Below, piece by piece: positions 24,741 to 38,065 of a stretch of 64,000 nucleotides of DNA. The DNA is taken from the NCBI RefSeq assembly GCF_015832195.1, contig NC_052032.1:688618-752617 (forward strand). The letters are read 5' to 3'. The translations under genes and the position numbers were made by a program. The notes beneath the pieces are model-generated. The model searched no databases, had not been told where the DNA came from, and was given only the letters and a program-made list of their open reading frames with translations. Source of the stretch: Motacilla alba alba (taxonomy: Eukaryota > Chordata > Aves > Passeriformes > Motacillidae). How positions within the stretch are numbered: the first letter of the stretch is position 1; the number at the start of each line of letters is the position of its first letter.

Positions 24741-25335
24741 GAGTCCCAGACAGCTCTGGGCTGGAAGGGACCTTAAAGCCCATCCCACTCCACCCCTGCC
24801 ATGGGCAGGGACACCTTCCACTGTCCCAGGCTGCTCCAAGCTCTGTCCAGCCTGGCCTGGGACACTGCCAGGGATCCAGGGGCAGCCCCAGCTGCTCTGG
24901 GCACCCTGTGCCAGGGCCTGCCCACCCTGCCAGGGAACAATTCCTAATTCCCAACATCCCATCCATCCCTATCCTCTGGCTCTGGGAAGCCATTCCCTGT
25001 GTCCTGTCCCTCCATCCCTTGTCCCCAGTTCCTCTCCAGCTCTCCTGGAGCCCCTTTAGGCCCTGGCAGGGGCTCTGAGCTCTCCCTGGAGCCTTCCACT
25101 CTCCAGGTGAGCACCCTCAGCTCTCCCAGCCTGGCTGTAGAGCAGAGGGACTCCAGCCCTGGAGCAGCTCAGGTGTCTCCTCTGGATCTCCCCAGCACCT
25201 TCACATCCTCCCTGGGCTGGGCCCAGGGCTGGGGCAGCTCTTCAGGTGGGGTCTCACCTGAGCAGGGCAGAGGGGCAGAATTCCCTCCCTTAGAACACCT
25301 GGGTACCACACCCAGCACAGGAGCAGAGGGCGCCC
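24741..25335 (-). mobile_element. CR1 LINE 3' fragment, longest copy in the window
   Basis: About 600 bp of inverted CR1: gctctgggctggaagggacc, agctgctctgggcaccctgt, cattccctgtgtcctgtccc and, at the right end, caggtggggtctcacctgag followed by cagggcagaggggcagaatt. The right end reaches closest to ORF2, but I see no reverse transcriptase motif. Inverted relative to the copy at 15708-16163, with EXD3 exon 2 between them. Confidence 0.92.
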
Positions 25336-27125
25336 TTCAGAGCTAGTGCCAACTCAACAAATAAAAATGAAACCTCACCAAGAAGTCACCCAGCTCTGGG
25401 ACATCCTTGCAGTGCCTGAGATGACCCAGCCTGCGCAGCAGAAACTTCCCTTGCCCAGGAGTGAAGGAGCCTGTCCCACACTGTCACCCTGAACAAGGTG
25501 TGACATCACCCCAGACAAACAGAGGTCATTTGGGGGTGCTTTCAGTGCACCCTGGGTGGACAAGAAGTGCAGCAATCTGTACAGAAATAGCAATTCTAAA
25601 AATAACACCAAGAGGTTGCTTTGTAGGCAGTTAATTAAATCCAACATCATAAAAGCCTAAAAATGTAACAATCATAAACCTTATGCAGGTAGTTACCAAT
25701 ACTCTCACATGGCTTCCTCTTCTGTCAGAGGAGCTCTAACCTCAGTGTCAAGGGCTCTGCAGCAACAGGATGACAATCTCTGGCGCAGGACAGTGGGGAC
25801 ACACATGGCAGGGGAGCACAGCATTGTAGTCCCTCGTTCCCTTCCCATTTTACACCTCTCCCTCCACCCTCACGGCCAGGCACAGCCAGAGGGGTGGCTC
25901 AAGGGCTTGAGCTGGGTGGATCCCCATCCTGACCAAACCAGGGTTTGCACTCCTGTGTTCAAAACTGTTTAAACAAAATCCACGGTTTCATCTTACAGTT
26001 TTTCTTTTCCTTCAAAAAGCCAGGCTACCCTTACTTCCTTTAGGCACCAGCTCCTTGCATTTTTCCAGTGAGGAAGAGAATTAGGTCTTGTTCCCATAAA
26101 CCAACTCGCTGTTGAGGGAAGGGTGAGAAGCGAGTCACCATGTTCCCAGAAGGAGGACAACAATCAGTGTGTGGAATGAGCCCCTCCTCACATCCCACTG
26201 TCCTGCCAACCTCCTCAGGCCAGGAACAGGAGGACCTGTCACAGCCAGGGTGCCAGTTAATGCCCTTGCGCCGAGTTAATGCCGCTTTCATAGAAATGGA
26301 AATTCACTTTAAAAACACCTAAAACAGCACTCCAGAAAACTAACCATTTCTTCTTTCAAAATCATCTCCCCTGCGAAGGGGAAGAAAACTGATATTGTCC
26401 AGGATAATAGGGGAAACTTCTTAATTATGTAAGAGACTGAGACTGCCAGGAACAGCAGCAGCCCCAGAGGACTCAAGCACAGGATGGGAAAGAATTATCA
26501 GATCCAGAGTACTATTATAGAGCTAAAATTATAGCTATTTTTTTGCCTCCAGACATCTCTGGAAATCCCCAAGTTCTAAACCTAACAACCTTTAACTGTG
26601 CATCCTAAGTAGTTTTATTTGAAAAAACCCACCTGGTAATTCTAAAAAGCTGTTGCACATACTTTGAAGCCATACAACTTTTTTTTCGAGAACAGTAACA
26701 ATAGTTTGATTCTTGTATAAAAGACATTCCCAGCTTTTCTTCTGCCAGTTCCTCCCCTGAGCACATTTCAGCAGCAGCACATTGCTGAATGGGGCAGGGC
26801 CTCTCCCTTTCCCAGCTCAGTGGGTACAAGAGCCAGGCCCTGGGCAGAGCCAGGAGTGCTGGGCAGTGGAGGAGTCACCAGCCTTGCATGTGTTCAAAAA
26901 AGGTGGAGATGTGGCACCTGGGGACATGGTGCCATGTTTACTTGGGTAAACAAAGTGGAGGAGACCCATCTGTCCAGGCTGAACCAAGCCCTCCAGAGGC
27001 AGAGGGAAACTGCTGCTTTGCTTATGTTGAATAAAACAATGGTTAAACCCCTAAGTTAAAAGAATTTCTCCTTCTTCCTCTGGCTAATTACATCTCAGAA
27101 TGGTAGATTAATACTCCATCTCTGG

Positions 27126-27225
27126 TAGAATCCCAGACTAGTTTGTTGGAAGGGTCCTTAAAGATCATCTCATTCCAGCTCCCCTGCCATGGGAAGGGAC
27201 ACCTGCCACTAGACCAGCACAGACA
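27126..27225 (-). mobile_element. CR1 LINE 3' fragment, short
   Basis: Tail only: tagaatcccagactagtttg, ttggaagggtccttaaagat, ccatgggaagggacacctgc. Ends abruptly near 27225. Confidence 0.8.
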
Positions 27226-28694
27226 CTCAGCATTATCAGAATCTTCAAACAATGCATTCTTCATCCATATGTCTGCTGCAGCTTTTGAAAATCCCACCCT
27301 GAGGTTCTAGAAACAATTCCAATCACTCCCAAATCCCAAATCTGCTCTCTCCACACACAAAGCTCTCCAGGTCACCCTGAAGTGATTGCAGAACAGCTTT
27401 TCCCAAGGCTGGCTGGCTCAAGCCACTTCTCCAGGACAGGCTGCAGACGTTGTACAAGGCTCAGGCAGAACCTTCCCAGTCCCTCACACCACACTCCCCC
27501 TGACTGCAGAGCTGCCTCCGAGCCCTTCCAATGCTCCTAGCACCAAATCCATGGCCAAATAAAAGATCTCACTGCTACTTAAAACAAAAGTAGTGATGAC
27601 TATTCCATTCCAAAATTTATAGCTGCATCTCCTAGATAAAATTAAAAGAAACCCTGTTTTTGAGAGGTCCTGCACGTTAAAATCATTGCTCTGGGAGGCT
27701 AAGTGGAAAAACCAGGATACCTGTCAGCTCAGCACCAATGTGTTTGAAAGGATTTGGTGGTTTCCATGGTGATGGGGAGGGTAAGGGGCTGCCTGGTTCC
27801 AGCTCTGACTGACGCACATCTCAAACAATCGCTCTCTTCCTGTTCGTATGGCACAAGAAAAACAGGATGCTGAGAGGTGTTTATCTGAGAGAGCGAGATA
27901 AGCAAGCGCACTGAGAGTTCTCAAAGTATAGGAGTTCACCAATGAGATGTTATAGACTTTCTGTGGAAAAAAAAATCCCACTGCTGCCGTGCTGAACGTG
28001 ATTAAATTATGCATGGAAAAGTCCTTTCCCTTGGAAGCCGCAGGAAACCGTGCAGAGCTGGTATATGAGCCCTGAATACCAATGGAAAGTCTCTTTAGTG
28101 TGAGGTACCGAGTTACAGTGCTGAATGAAAGCAGAGAGCCAGCTCAGTGTGTGATATCTGCCACCCCAAGCCCTGCCTGGGGCCCACTGGGGGGTGGGTA
28201 CAGAGGGTGGGGGGCTGCCACAGCCCTGGGGCTGCACAGAATCTCAGGCTGCTCTGAAGGGCTCTGTGCCCATGAGCACCAGTTCACAGGCACTTCTCAG
28301 GCCTCCCACCCAACCTGAGACACTCTGCAGCATTTTAAATGTCCCTCAGTGCCTGAGAGGGAATCTGCCCACTTCTTATCCCAGCTTATCAGTGACAGAA
28401 CCTACAAACCACACAGTCAATAATTACCTGCTCTCTAATCACCACGAGCTGGTACAGCCCAGCAGCACTCTGGGGTTTAGAGCTGAAAATCTCACGTCCA
28501 AAAAGCACAGCAGTATTGTCCAGGGGTGGTTCTGGAGCAGGGAAAGGCACCTTCACACTCCTGTCACACGTGGGACAGGCAATACCCCTGTCCAGAGGCT
28601 GGGCAAAGCCATGGCATGAAACCAGGGCCTGGCTGGACATACCGGAACTGACTTGGGGTCACAGTGGCTTTAATGCATCTCTCCTGTTGATTTA

Positions 28695-28770
28695 CAGAAT
28701 CACAGAACCTCCTGAGCTGGAAGTGACTCACAAGGACCATGCAGTCCAACACCGGAATTCCAGCCGTACC
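28695..28770 (-). mobile_element. CR1 LINE 3' fragment, very short
   Basis: About 75 bp with cagaatcacagaacctcctg and agctggaagtgactcacaag, a diverged relative of the 21327/30528/42448 group. Nothing else of the element remains. Confidence 0.7.
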
Positions 28771-30527
28771 CATCCCATCAATGTGGCTACCAAAACTATC
28801 CCATCATAGCCAGGAGTTGTTACAGCTTTATTCTATAAGAACAGGTCTGGTTCCCAAAACCCTGTAAGACACAACAGCTGAGCTTTGCCACCTGTGCCAT
28901 CCACACTGGAGGACACAGGGTAGGAGAGATCTGCATGAGAAAGTGGATTTCTGCTTTATGCAAATTTTGTTTTCCCAGTCATTGCACATATTTAAGACAC
29001 TATCAAAGGAACAAAATGGGAACCCAATCATTGTCTCTGGCTTGGCTGGCTTACAGATCAACTCCCAGCCTTTAATTCTAGGAAGTGAGTGACCACAGAG
29101 CCTCCTGACAATCAAGGGCCCCCCTTTTTCCATCGGACTTGCTGTTTGTCTTGGAAGTAGCCAGGTTAAGGCTGTCCCATTCAGCCTGCAGCGGAATGTG
29201 AGGCAGATGGAAAGAGGAAAAGACAGAGAGACACTGCAAAGGCTGAGACAAAGCCTGGTGGTGGGATGAAAGAGCGTGGAACGAAGGCAGGGCGCAGCCA
29301 AGCCAAACAAAGTTTTCCTTGAGTGATTACATCTGCCAGAGAGTCCCCAGCTTGCACTCTCCTTGCTGAGAAATTCTTTTAATTGTGTCTAGGACATTTT
29401 AAAAATCCCAAGAAAAGCTCCTCTGTAATTGTTGGAGCTATGAACTGTGTGAACTTTTGTCGAGCTGAATCACTGCAAACCTCTGCCACCGAAGCAGGGC
29501 TTTGCTGAGGGAGAGCCCTGGGGAGAGAAAACTGGTAATAAATCTCCATTTCTTTTTTCCCAAGTAAAAACAAACAATTTAGACAAATTCTTCTCCCTCC
29601 CAATGTCTGTATAGCTCAGTGCAAAGTGCATCCAGCAGAAAATGAAAAGAGATCCATTCTCAGATTAGCCAAAATTAAGTAAGGTTAAATGAGCGATGTG
29701 TCGAGCCAAAGCCTTACAGCTCTGTGAAATAGGCACCTCCCAGGGGGGCAGCAGGGATGGTGGATCTTCCACAGCCACCAGAGCCACTCAGTACTGAGGG
29801 ACGAGGGGAGCGGTGAGGCAGGAGTGCATGGCCAGCACCTGCACCACACACCACCACAGGGTACCATGGGCAAGTCCTTGCAGATATGAAAATCAACACT
29901 TGTGAGCCAGAAAGACAGAGAAATATTAAATAATCTTCAGGGGTTGTGATCTTGTCTTGACCAGACACACTTCAGGTGTTACCTGAACGCCACTGCCCTA
30001 GCCTTCACGTCACGGGTCCAAATCCCTTGTCTGTGGCAAACCTCCGCCATCTTCAGGCTTGTTTTCACAGCATTAATTTCTCTCCACCCCTCACTGTGAT
30101 AACCAGAAATGCCAGAATGTTGATAGACTCCAAGCACCCAATTTCTCTCCTTCAGAAGCCACATGTCTGCCTGCACTCTCAGGTAACTGGGTATTTGTGT
30201 TTGCCACATGTGAGAGACAGTCACTGGAGGCCACTGCAAAGGCAAGGCTCAGTGTCAAAGACCAAATCAAAAATAACAGCGTGCGTGAGCTGCCTCCTCT
30301 GGCCACAGTCTCACAGCTCATCGTGCCACATGATGGGGTACCCCGGTAAGGAGGGAACACCAACATGCCTGTGCCCCTAAAACAGCCACCCAAAGGTGGA
30401 CTTGGTGTCTGCATGTTTCCTCAAGCACTCTAAATAAATACCTGGCTGTATCACACCACCCGGCTGGTGCCAAGATACTCTACTTAGGATATGAGCTGTC
30501 CAAAAGCAAAGTGACTCATTCTCATTA

Positions 30528-30840
30528 GAATCACAGAATGTCCTCAGCTGGAAGGGACCCACCAGGATCACCCAGCCCAGCCCCTGCCCTGCCCAGACCC
30601 CCCAGCAACCCCACCCTGGGCATCCCTGGCAGCGCTGGCCAAAGGCTCCTGGAGCTCTGGCAGCCTCGGGGCCGTGCCCATTCCCTGGGGAGCCTGGGCA
30701 GTGCCAGCACCCTCTGGGGGAAGAACCTTGCCCTGAGCTCAGCCTGAGCTGCCCTGGCCCAGCCCCAGCCGTGCTCTGGCTCCTGTCCCTGTCCCAGAGC
30801 AGAGATGGGAGCTGCCCCTCTGCTTCACCTCCACAGAAAA
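30528..30840 (-). mobile_element. CR1 LINE 3' fragment, young GC-rich subfamily
   Basis: Almost base-for-base the same as 21327-21600 over about 270 bp. The visible differences include tcctcagctgg for tcctgagctgg, a missing ggc triplet after the cccctg motif, and gtgctctggc for gttccctggc. No coding capacity. Confidence 0.92.
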
Positions 30841-33800
30841 TGAACTTGGCCAAAACACAGATCTGCTCCTGCTGGGCCAGGGAATTGACCCAACTCAGTA
30901 AAGGCTCCAAGGTACCAGCACAGGAGCAAAGAGGGGACCTGTGCAAGGACTGGGTGCAAGGACATGAGAGAAGAGCAGGACCAAGACCTTTCTCTTGCAG
31001 CTGTGATTCAGCTGTTTGATCAGTCAGCACTTCCACTTGCGCCATTCTGCCAGAACACACACCTTTCCTTGTCACACAGAACTCACAGTACTGACTGCAC
31101 ATCAGGTAGTTACACCTGTCCTTCAGTGACCTGAAGATTTTATGTGCTCTGCCATGCAGAAGACAAGACTCCAGCTGAAGGCAAACTCACACATCAGCCC
31201 CAGGACAGGATTTCTCAGCTGCTCATGGGGGAGCCGCAAGCTGATCAGCACCCTGAGCCCCTGGAGCAGAGTCACCAGCACTGCCAAAGGATGTCAGTGC
31301 ACAGGTGCATGTCAGCATCATCCAGATTTGGTTTTTAAACAGTATGCCTGATAGAAACGTTAAATAAGCATCTGTAATTTTGACACAGAATTTATCCTTA
31401 TGATAGGCAGCCTTTCCAGGCAGAACCACCTCCTCTGCTCCCAGACCCTGCATTTCAGAAAGCACAGCTCAGCCAGCATCATGCCATTTGGAAACAGCTC
31501 AGTGTCTGTTGAACAACACCTCAACAAGGCTGAAGGAAGCCTCAATGGAGAGAAACACGTGATGTGGCTGAGGAAGGGTGGACAGTCAGATCAGGTGGCA
31601 GCTCAAAGACACAGAGCCTGATCAGGACCCATGAGCAAAGGGACCCGTGTCTCTCTAGGTCCCAGGTACAGGGAACAGTTTGAGGGCCAAGAAGCACCAT
31701 TTGAGAACATCTGCTGCAATAATGCCATCCTCAAAACTATGGAGGGATCCCTGAAAACCTGTAGTTTGCTGGGGAGGAGGTTGGGATTTTGTTTTATGCT
31801 TATTTGCCTCTTGTTTTTGTCCTGGTAGATGATGTTCATTTCCAGTAACAGTTGACCAAAGTGGAAAAGGAGGATTTAACAATAAAGTGCAAGAGTCCAT
31901 CACAAGTTATGGCAACCCATGTGTTCTTATGAAACAATAACACACCAACATAAAATAAATCACCGCCTTTTAATTTAACAATGTAAATTACCCTCCCACC
32001 TGCTGTGACTCTCCATAAGGAGAAAAAGCTGGCAGTGTATTTACTAAGCTGTCTATCCCAGTCCCATTCTGCACTGGCCTCCTGCCCTGGGGTTAGACTG
32101 TAGGACTCTGTCATCTCTTGCACTCGTATGACCTAAGAAAGGGAATGTGGCCTTTTTCCCACAAGCCCAGAGTGAGAACATCATAAAAGCTGAACTTTAG
32201 CCCCCTTTTTGGGCAGGCAGCACAATAGCAAGGAGGATGCTGTTACTCCCCAGAGGCTCTGCTGCTGAAAAACATCACCAAGCTCAAGTAAAAGGTCAGT
32301 AGTTAGGATTGCATCTCTTGTTTTCTTCAGTTTTCCTCCTCCGTCAAAGGCAGTTCAACATTCTTTGCACACCCCCCTCCCTCCTTCTGAGAAATGCAGG
32401 AAGGAAGTGCTTGCAAAATAGTTTAATTTAAAAGAAGGCACAATCACACACAGCAAACCCTGCTGCAACCTCTGAGCAGGACGTGTCCACTGCTCCCTGT
32501 TCCTGCTACAGCACAAACGAGTCCCTCCCTGCCCACACACCCGGGCAGGGCTGTGCTCCAACACCTGGGCTGGAGAGCTGTGGTTACGTGGTGCAGGCAG
32601 CCCCTGCTCCCCCAGAGCACACAGCACACCTGCCCAGGAGCCAGGGCTGCGCAGCAGGATGAGAAGGATGCAGGGAGCCCTGCAGCCTCCCAGGGCACAG
32701 CATGGTACCAGGCACCGAGTGGCAGTACCGTGGTCCTGGGCTGTAGGACAGTGTCACCTCCTGTCTCTCTCATAACTAGTGCTTGTTTGATTTCACAGGA
32801 TGTTCTTCCACCCAAGGCTTGTTACCTGAACCTTGCTAGGGTTTGGGAAGGTATTTGGGACAGTTGGATTTAACTTGTCCCTTTTCTTTACTAGATTTAT
32901 GTGAAAGAACCAGAGTGGGTGGAAGCAGCTGTTGTACCCCATGCCTTTTTGCAAAGAGGAATGTAGAGACCAGCAGGCAATTCCTGGAAAACTCCTTTAT
33001 TATCCATCAGTTTCTGCTGTATGACCACATATCCAATCTAAACATCATTCTTCCCAGGCGCATGGTGTTTTTGGATCCCTGGGCAAACAGCACTTACTAT
33101 CACAAGCCTATTTCTTTGTCTTTCCCAAGACTCTGGCAGACCCAAGACTTCCCTTGAGCCACGAACCACAACAGCCACATGTCAGGACAGGCTCGCAGTC
33201 CCTGCCTGCTCTCCCTTCTTTGAGAATTCCCAGTCCTTCCAGGCCAGTGTCCTGACACAACCCCCTCAGTGCCTGTTCCAGGGTGCAACATTCCCCTCAT
33301 TGCTCTCCCCTGGCATTCTTGGACTTCATGGGACACTGCCAAGAAACCGCAGTCCTGTCTCTGCTTTAACCCGTTGCTGTCACAGGGCATCATTAGGTTA
33401 ATGAAATAACAATGAGATCAATGCATGATGGAGAATCATGAGCAGAATCACACCCATGACCACTTGAGTGGTGCCTCCTTCCAAACAGGATGGCCAGGAC
33501 AAGCAAACACACAATCAGTTGTTTTCTAGAAGGACATTTAAAAATGCTGCATGCTGTTAACGTGAGCACTTTGCCGTGTACAGTCACACAGCTTCACAAG
33601 GGGAAGATTAATGCTGTCCCAAACAGGGAAATGAGAGTACCAAATGCCACCAGCAGCCTGGGGACGGGAGGGCTGCAGCAGGACCTGAAACCAGGTTGTT
33701 GAGTTTGGCTTTTTTTATTTTAAAGCTTCAACTTCCAGCATCTACACCCAGCAATGAGCATGGGGAAACCTGCTGTTCTCTAGCTCTAGGCCAGATGGGT

Positions 33801-34061
33801 AAATTTTTTGGGTTAATGTTTTCATAACCATGCAGCCAGGGCTGCTGTTTATTATCAATCCCATTCCCAGGAACTTCTTACCTTCTTTTCTTTTTCACTT
33901 GCTGTTGCTTATGTGCATTTCTGATAGATTTAAAAATAAGTGTTAGCACTGCAGAAATACCTTCAGCTTTAAAATAAGGGTTCCATAATCCTGCATTCTT
34001 TATAGACCTTAAATAAAAAAATTATTTCTGTCCTACAGAGTATTGTAAAGGCATTTAAGGA

Positions 34062-34090
34062 GATTACTGCCCACCCCATGGGCAGTAATC
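34062..34090. repeat. Perfect 12-bp inverted repeat (hairpin)
   Basis: Arms gattactgccca (34062-34073) and tgggcagtaatc (34079-34090) are exact reverse complements around a 5-base loop. It is stable on paper but short. It lacks the T-run that would suggest a pol III end, and its role is unknown. Confidence 0.8.
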
Positions 34091-34204
34091 TGCTGCAAGC
34101 CCAGACAAAGGACAATAAAAATGTGAAACAGAGGAGAAGGAATGAAAGAACCCCAGAAAGGCATATTTGGCTGGGAAGAGGAGGTGCTCCTGCAGGTAGT
34201 CAGC

Positions 34205-34395
34205 ACAGAGCCTGACCACTCCTTCAGTAAAAAAATTTTTCTAATGTCTAATCTGAAAGTCCCCTGCTGCAACTAAGGTAGTTTCCTTTTGGCCTGTCCC
34301 CTGGTACAGGGCAAAAGAGACCAAACCACCACCTCACTACAAACTCCCTTCAGGTACTCATAGGGAGAAATTTCCAGCTCAAGGTTTGAGAGGAT
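34205..34395 (-). mobile_element. CR1 LINE internal fragment
   Basis: Inverted CR1 lacking the terminal tail: ctccttcagtaaaaaaattt, ctaatgtctaatctgaaagt, ctgtcccctggtacagggca and ctccctt caggtactcatagg. Diverged; belongs to a different subfamily from the GC-rich copies. Confidence 0.7.
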
Positions 34396-34987
34396 TATGA
34401 AGCCATACTGAAAAATATAAACCCAAATAGTTGGTTTAAGGAATGATTAAAAACAGGTTACAGATCAGATAGATCTGAAAATATTACCCAAATATTACAA
34501 AGCAGCATTTAAACAAAAGCAGTGATACAGTGAAAAAGATCCCAGTTCAGTTCTGAGCCTCTTCTTGGAGAGAATCCTATTCAGCAAAGGTGATCCAGTC
34601 AAAAGTGAGGCCCCCAGCTGACTTGGTTCCTCCTTCCTTAAGGCATCACAGATGGCTTTGCCTCAGCACTGCCCCGAAGAGCTGACAGAAAGCTCTGCCT
34701 CGTCCCAGCAGCTGCAGTGACCCACATATCACCCGGGTGCTCTGCACCCCAGAGCATCCCCAGCACCTCCTTGGCCCCAGGCCCCACCACCTGCCAGCAC
34801 AGCAGCTCCTCAGCAAACATCAGCCCTTTGCCAACCTTCCTCCCTTTCTCATTTGTTGAGATGCTTCTTTGAAGGGCAACTTTGATAATTAAGAAACTTA
34901 ATGATAAAGGGAAGGGCAGCCAATGTTCAGTGCCTGCTGCCAGACCCAGCCCCAGAGAAGCTGGCTGGTGCTGGGCTGCAGGGCTTT

Positions 34988-35776
34988 GCTCCCAGGCTGT
35001 GTCCCCAGGTTGTGTCCCCAGGCTCTGCTCTCCCCAGGCTCTGTCCCCAGGCTCTGTCCCCAGGCTCTGCTCCCAGGCTCTGCCCCCAGGCTCTGTCCCC
35101 AGGCTCTGTCCCCAGGCTCTGCCCCCAGGCTGTGTCCCCAGGCTCTGTCCCCAGGCTGTGCCCCCAGGCTGTGTCCCCAGGCTGTGCCCCCAGGCTGTGT
35201 CCCCAGGCTCTGTCCCCAGGCTGTGTCCCCAGGCTGTGTCCCCAGGCTGTGCCCCCAGGCTCTGTCCCCAGGCTGTGTCCCCAGGCTGTGTCCCCAGGCT
35301 GTGTCCCCAGGCTGTGTCCCCAGGCTCTGTCCCCAGGCTGTGCCCCCAGGCTCTGCTCTCAGGCTCTGCCCCCAGGCTGTGTCCCCAGGCTCTGTCCCCA
35401 GGCTGTGTCCCCAGGCTGTGCCCCCAGGCTGTGCCCCCAGGCTGTGTCCCCAGGCTGTGTCCCCAGGCTCTGTCCCCAGGCTGTGCCCCCAGGCTGTGCC
35501 CCCAGGCTGTGTCCCCAGGCTCTGTCCCCAGGCTGTGCCCCCAGGCTGTGCCCCCAGGCTGTGTCCCCAGGCTGTGTCCCCAGCCTCTGTCCCCAGGCTG
35601 TGCCCCCAGGCTGTGCCCCCAGGCTGTGTCCCCAGGCTGTGTCCCCAGGCTGTGCCCCCAGGCTCTGTCCCCAGGCTCTGCTCTCAGGCTCTGTCCCCAG
35701 GCTGTGTCCCCAGGCTGTGCCCTCAGGCTGTCTCCCCAGGCTGTGTCCCCAGCCTCTGTCCCCAAGCTGTGCTCCC
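34988..35776. repeat. 13-bp minisatellite, about 60 units
   Basis: Tandem units alternate between ggctgtgtcccca, ggctctgtcccca and ggctgtgccccca, with occasional ggctctgctctca and agcctctgtcccc variants. Three units make 39 bp, so all frames stay open and give 13-residue peptide repeats (such as CVPRLCPQAVSPG on plus) up to 428 codons. These are artefacts. On the minus strand every unit has a GGGG or GGGGG run. It lies in the inferred first EXD3 intron. Confidence 0.95.
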
Positions 35777-38065
35777 GGTGTTTATCCCGGCCGGGTGTTT
35801 TCCCCTCGTGCTTGCGATTGTTTGGCCGGGCTGCTGATGGATGGTGGAGAGGGCTGTGTCTGGAAACGCACTCCCGAGTCCTCAGGAAGCTCAGGGGGCC
35901 TTTGCCAGTACTTCCTTCCTGCATATAAGGGGAGGACAGAATGGGAAAAACCTTGGCTGTCTCTCACCCTGAGAAAAGGTCTCCCCTTCCAGCTGGATTA
36001 CAGTAACGGTATTTTAATCTTTCACAAGATTATAATATCCTTCCTCTCTAAGTATAGCTCCAGTGGCAGCTCAGAGAATGAAATGAACCAACAATGTAAA
36101 ACTCAATAGGTGGTGGCTGGAAGCTGAACAAATGGAGGTCCAGATTGGAAGATCCCTATCGTCAGTCAGGATGTAAATCACACCTGTCTAACCCAGGACT
36201 TGACTCCAAGAACAACCAGGACTAAGCACTTCAACAGGAGGTGTAAAATGTACATAAAAGATACATTGAAAATTGGTCCCTCCAGACAGATTAATTCCTG
36301 TGCCTGTTTTAGAGAGTGGATCTAAACTCAAACCACAACATTTATTACACCTACAAAAAAGAAGGCTGCAATGAGCAATCTATGAATATTCTGACCAGAC
36401 ATTTCTCATGAGCACCCAGGATGTGTTATAGAGACTTGAATGTCTTTTTCCCCAAACCCAGCCTCCAGGTCCTTCTGTGGATGATTAATGAAACTCCATG
36501 ACATCCTGATGTGTCATCATCACCTGTTCACAGTAATAAAAATATGTGCTGAGTATTAGAGAATAGATATTTCATGCTACCACAGGAATTTTTCTAAATT
36601 TTCAATTTTTGAGCCCCAGATTCAAACCCATGGACAATGGTGAGGGCTTTAGTGTAGGCAGATGTTCAGAACCCCAAATTGCTCTGCCCCAGCCACGTGG
36701 CCTGGGACAGCCAGAGCAGGGCACATGGGTGGTGGCACTGAGGACCCCTCTCCCTGCAGGCCCAGCAAGGGGAGATCCCAGCAATCCCCTCATTTGTCTG
36801 GGCAAGTTTGCCCAAGCAAGTCTGTAAAAGCAAGGAAGAAATTCTCAGGACTCAACAACAAAAGAAAACTCCCCCAACCTGTGAGCAGACAGCTCTGCTA
36901 ACAGCCTCTATTTCTGACAAAGGCCTCAGACAAAAAGACTTCACCCATGAACAAAGAGTGGGGAACAATGGGAACTGTCAAAAAATAGCCCTCACGTCAG
37001 AGCTAAGAATGCTCCTTGACACTTCCAAAAAAGCTCAGGCTGAGCAGAGCCTGGGCCGCCTCTCCCAGCACAAACTGCCAGCAGCACTCGCTGAGGCTGA
37101 GCTCCCACAGCCAAGATGGGGATGGAAGAAGAGAGCAATTTTATGGCAGGTCTGAGCCAGAAGTAACAAATTTCTGTCTATCCAATCTCTCCAGCAGGGA
37201 CCCTGACCCTTGGACTTGATGGGACGTACCTGACAATGGTGTGTGCACATCTTCCCTTACTGCAAAGGGTAACCAATTACCAATGCAATTAATGAGAAAA
37301 CTAAGTTATGGCAAATAGCAGAATGAGTTGTCTAACACAGTAATAAAACCCCTGTGTTCTTCTGAACTGGTGAGAACTTCCAGAAGAAAATTGCTAGAAA
37401 AAATTTCAACCTGGACTAGAATTCTAAGAATGCTGATATCCAGATGTGGACAGGAAACCTCAAAGTTCCAATTAATCTTTATGGCATGCAATTTGATATT
37501 GATTCACGTTTTGCTTTATTTGTGACTCAGCATTCTTCTCCAACAGCAGTAAGAAAATAAATGGAAAGCAAATCATGCTGAATGAAAACTCACCCGTGGG
37601 CTGATCACTTGAGTAACTGTCCTGATTCATCCTCCCAAAGGCGGCACCAGATCAGGATGCTGAGGTTGGAGGTCTAAACTCAGAGATGCAGCTCAAGCTC
37701 TTGTTTCTGGAAAGAAAATGTAGAGTTACTGTCAAAATGTAGGAACTTCACCCTGTGTGAGAAAGATAGTATCTTGTGTGTGGTCTGTTGTCCTTGAATT
37801 TAGCAGGAGAGTGGAGAACCTACATGCATGTGCAACGTGGTGTAGGAGCCTTACGACACGTTCCAGAAGATCAGAGAATGCAATGGGAAACTGAATCTAG
37901 TCCACCAAGCCCTGGAAAGTGGCATCTGAGAGCCCATGGAAGGTAAAACAACATGGAGTTAAAAACACAGCTGGGTTCCTGGAATAAGCCGAGTTCCAGA
38001 TTTGAACTGCACAAACAGGAGTCCCTAATGCTCTTCACTTGAGTAGCCAAACAAGACTCCTGCAC

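Noticed and set aside
24450..25346. Frames of 115-177 codons at 24.5-25.3 kb, and similar ones at 15.8-16.1, 58.6-59.1 and 61.8-62.3 kb
   Set aside because: They lie in CR1 3' untranslated sequence and recur with the element. They are not CR1 ORF1 or ORF2 and show no reverse transcriptase motif.
26130..26145. ATG at a GTGACT donor as an alternative EXD3 start
   Set aside because: The exon would end in phase 0 after ATG, so it cannot join exon 2 in frame, and there is no CpG-rich context.
28828..29310. 160-codon minus-strand frame
   Set aside because: No recognisable domain; such lengths are expected by chance in 64 kb at this base composition.
34638..36109. Frames of 304-428 codons over the 13-bp array
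   Set aside because: Three 13-bp units give 39 bp with no stop; the 13-residue peptide repeat is an artefact of the minisatellite. Flanking residues have no known family.
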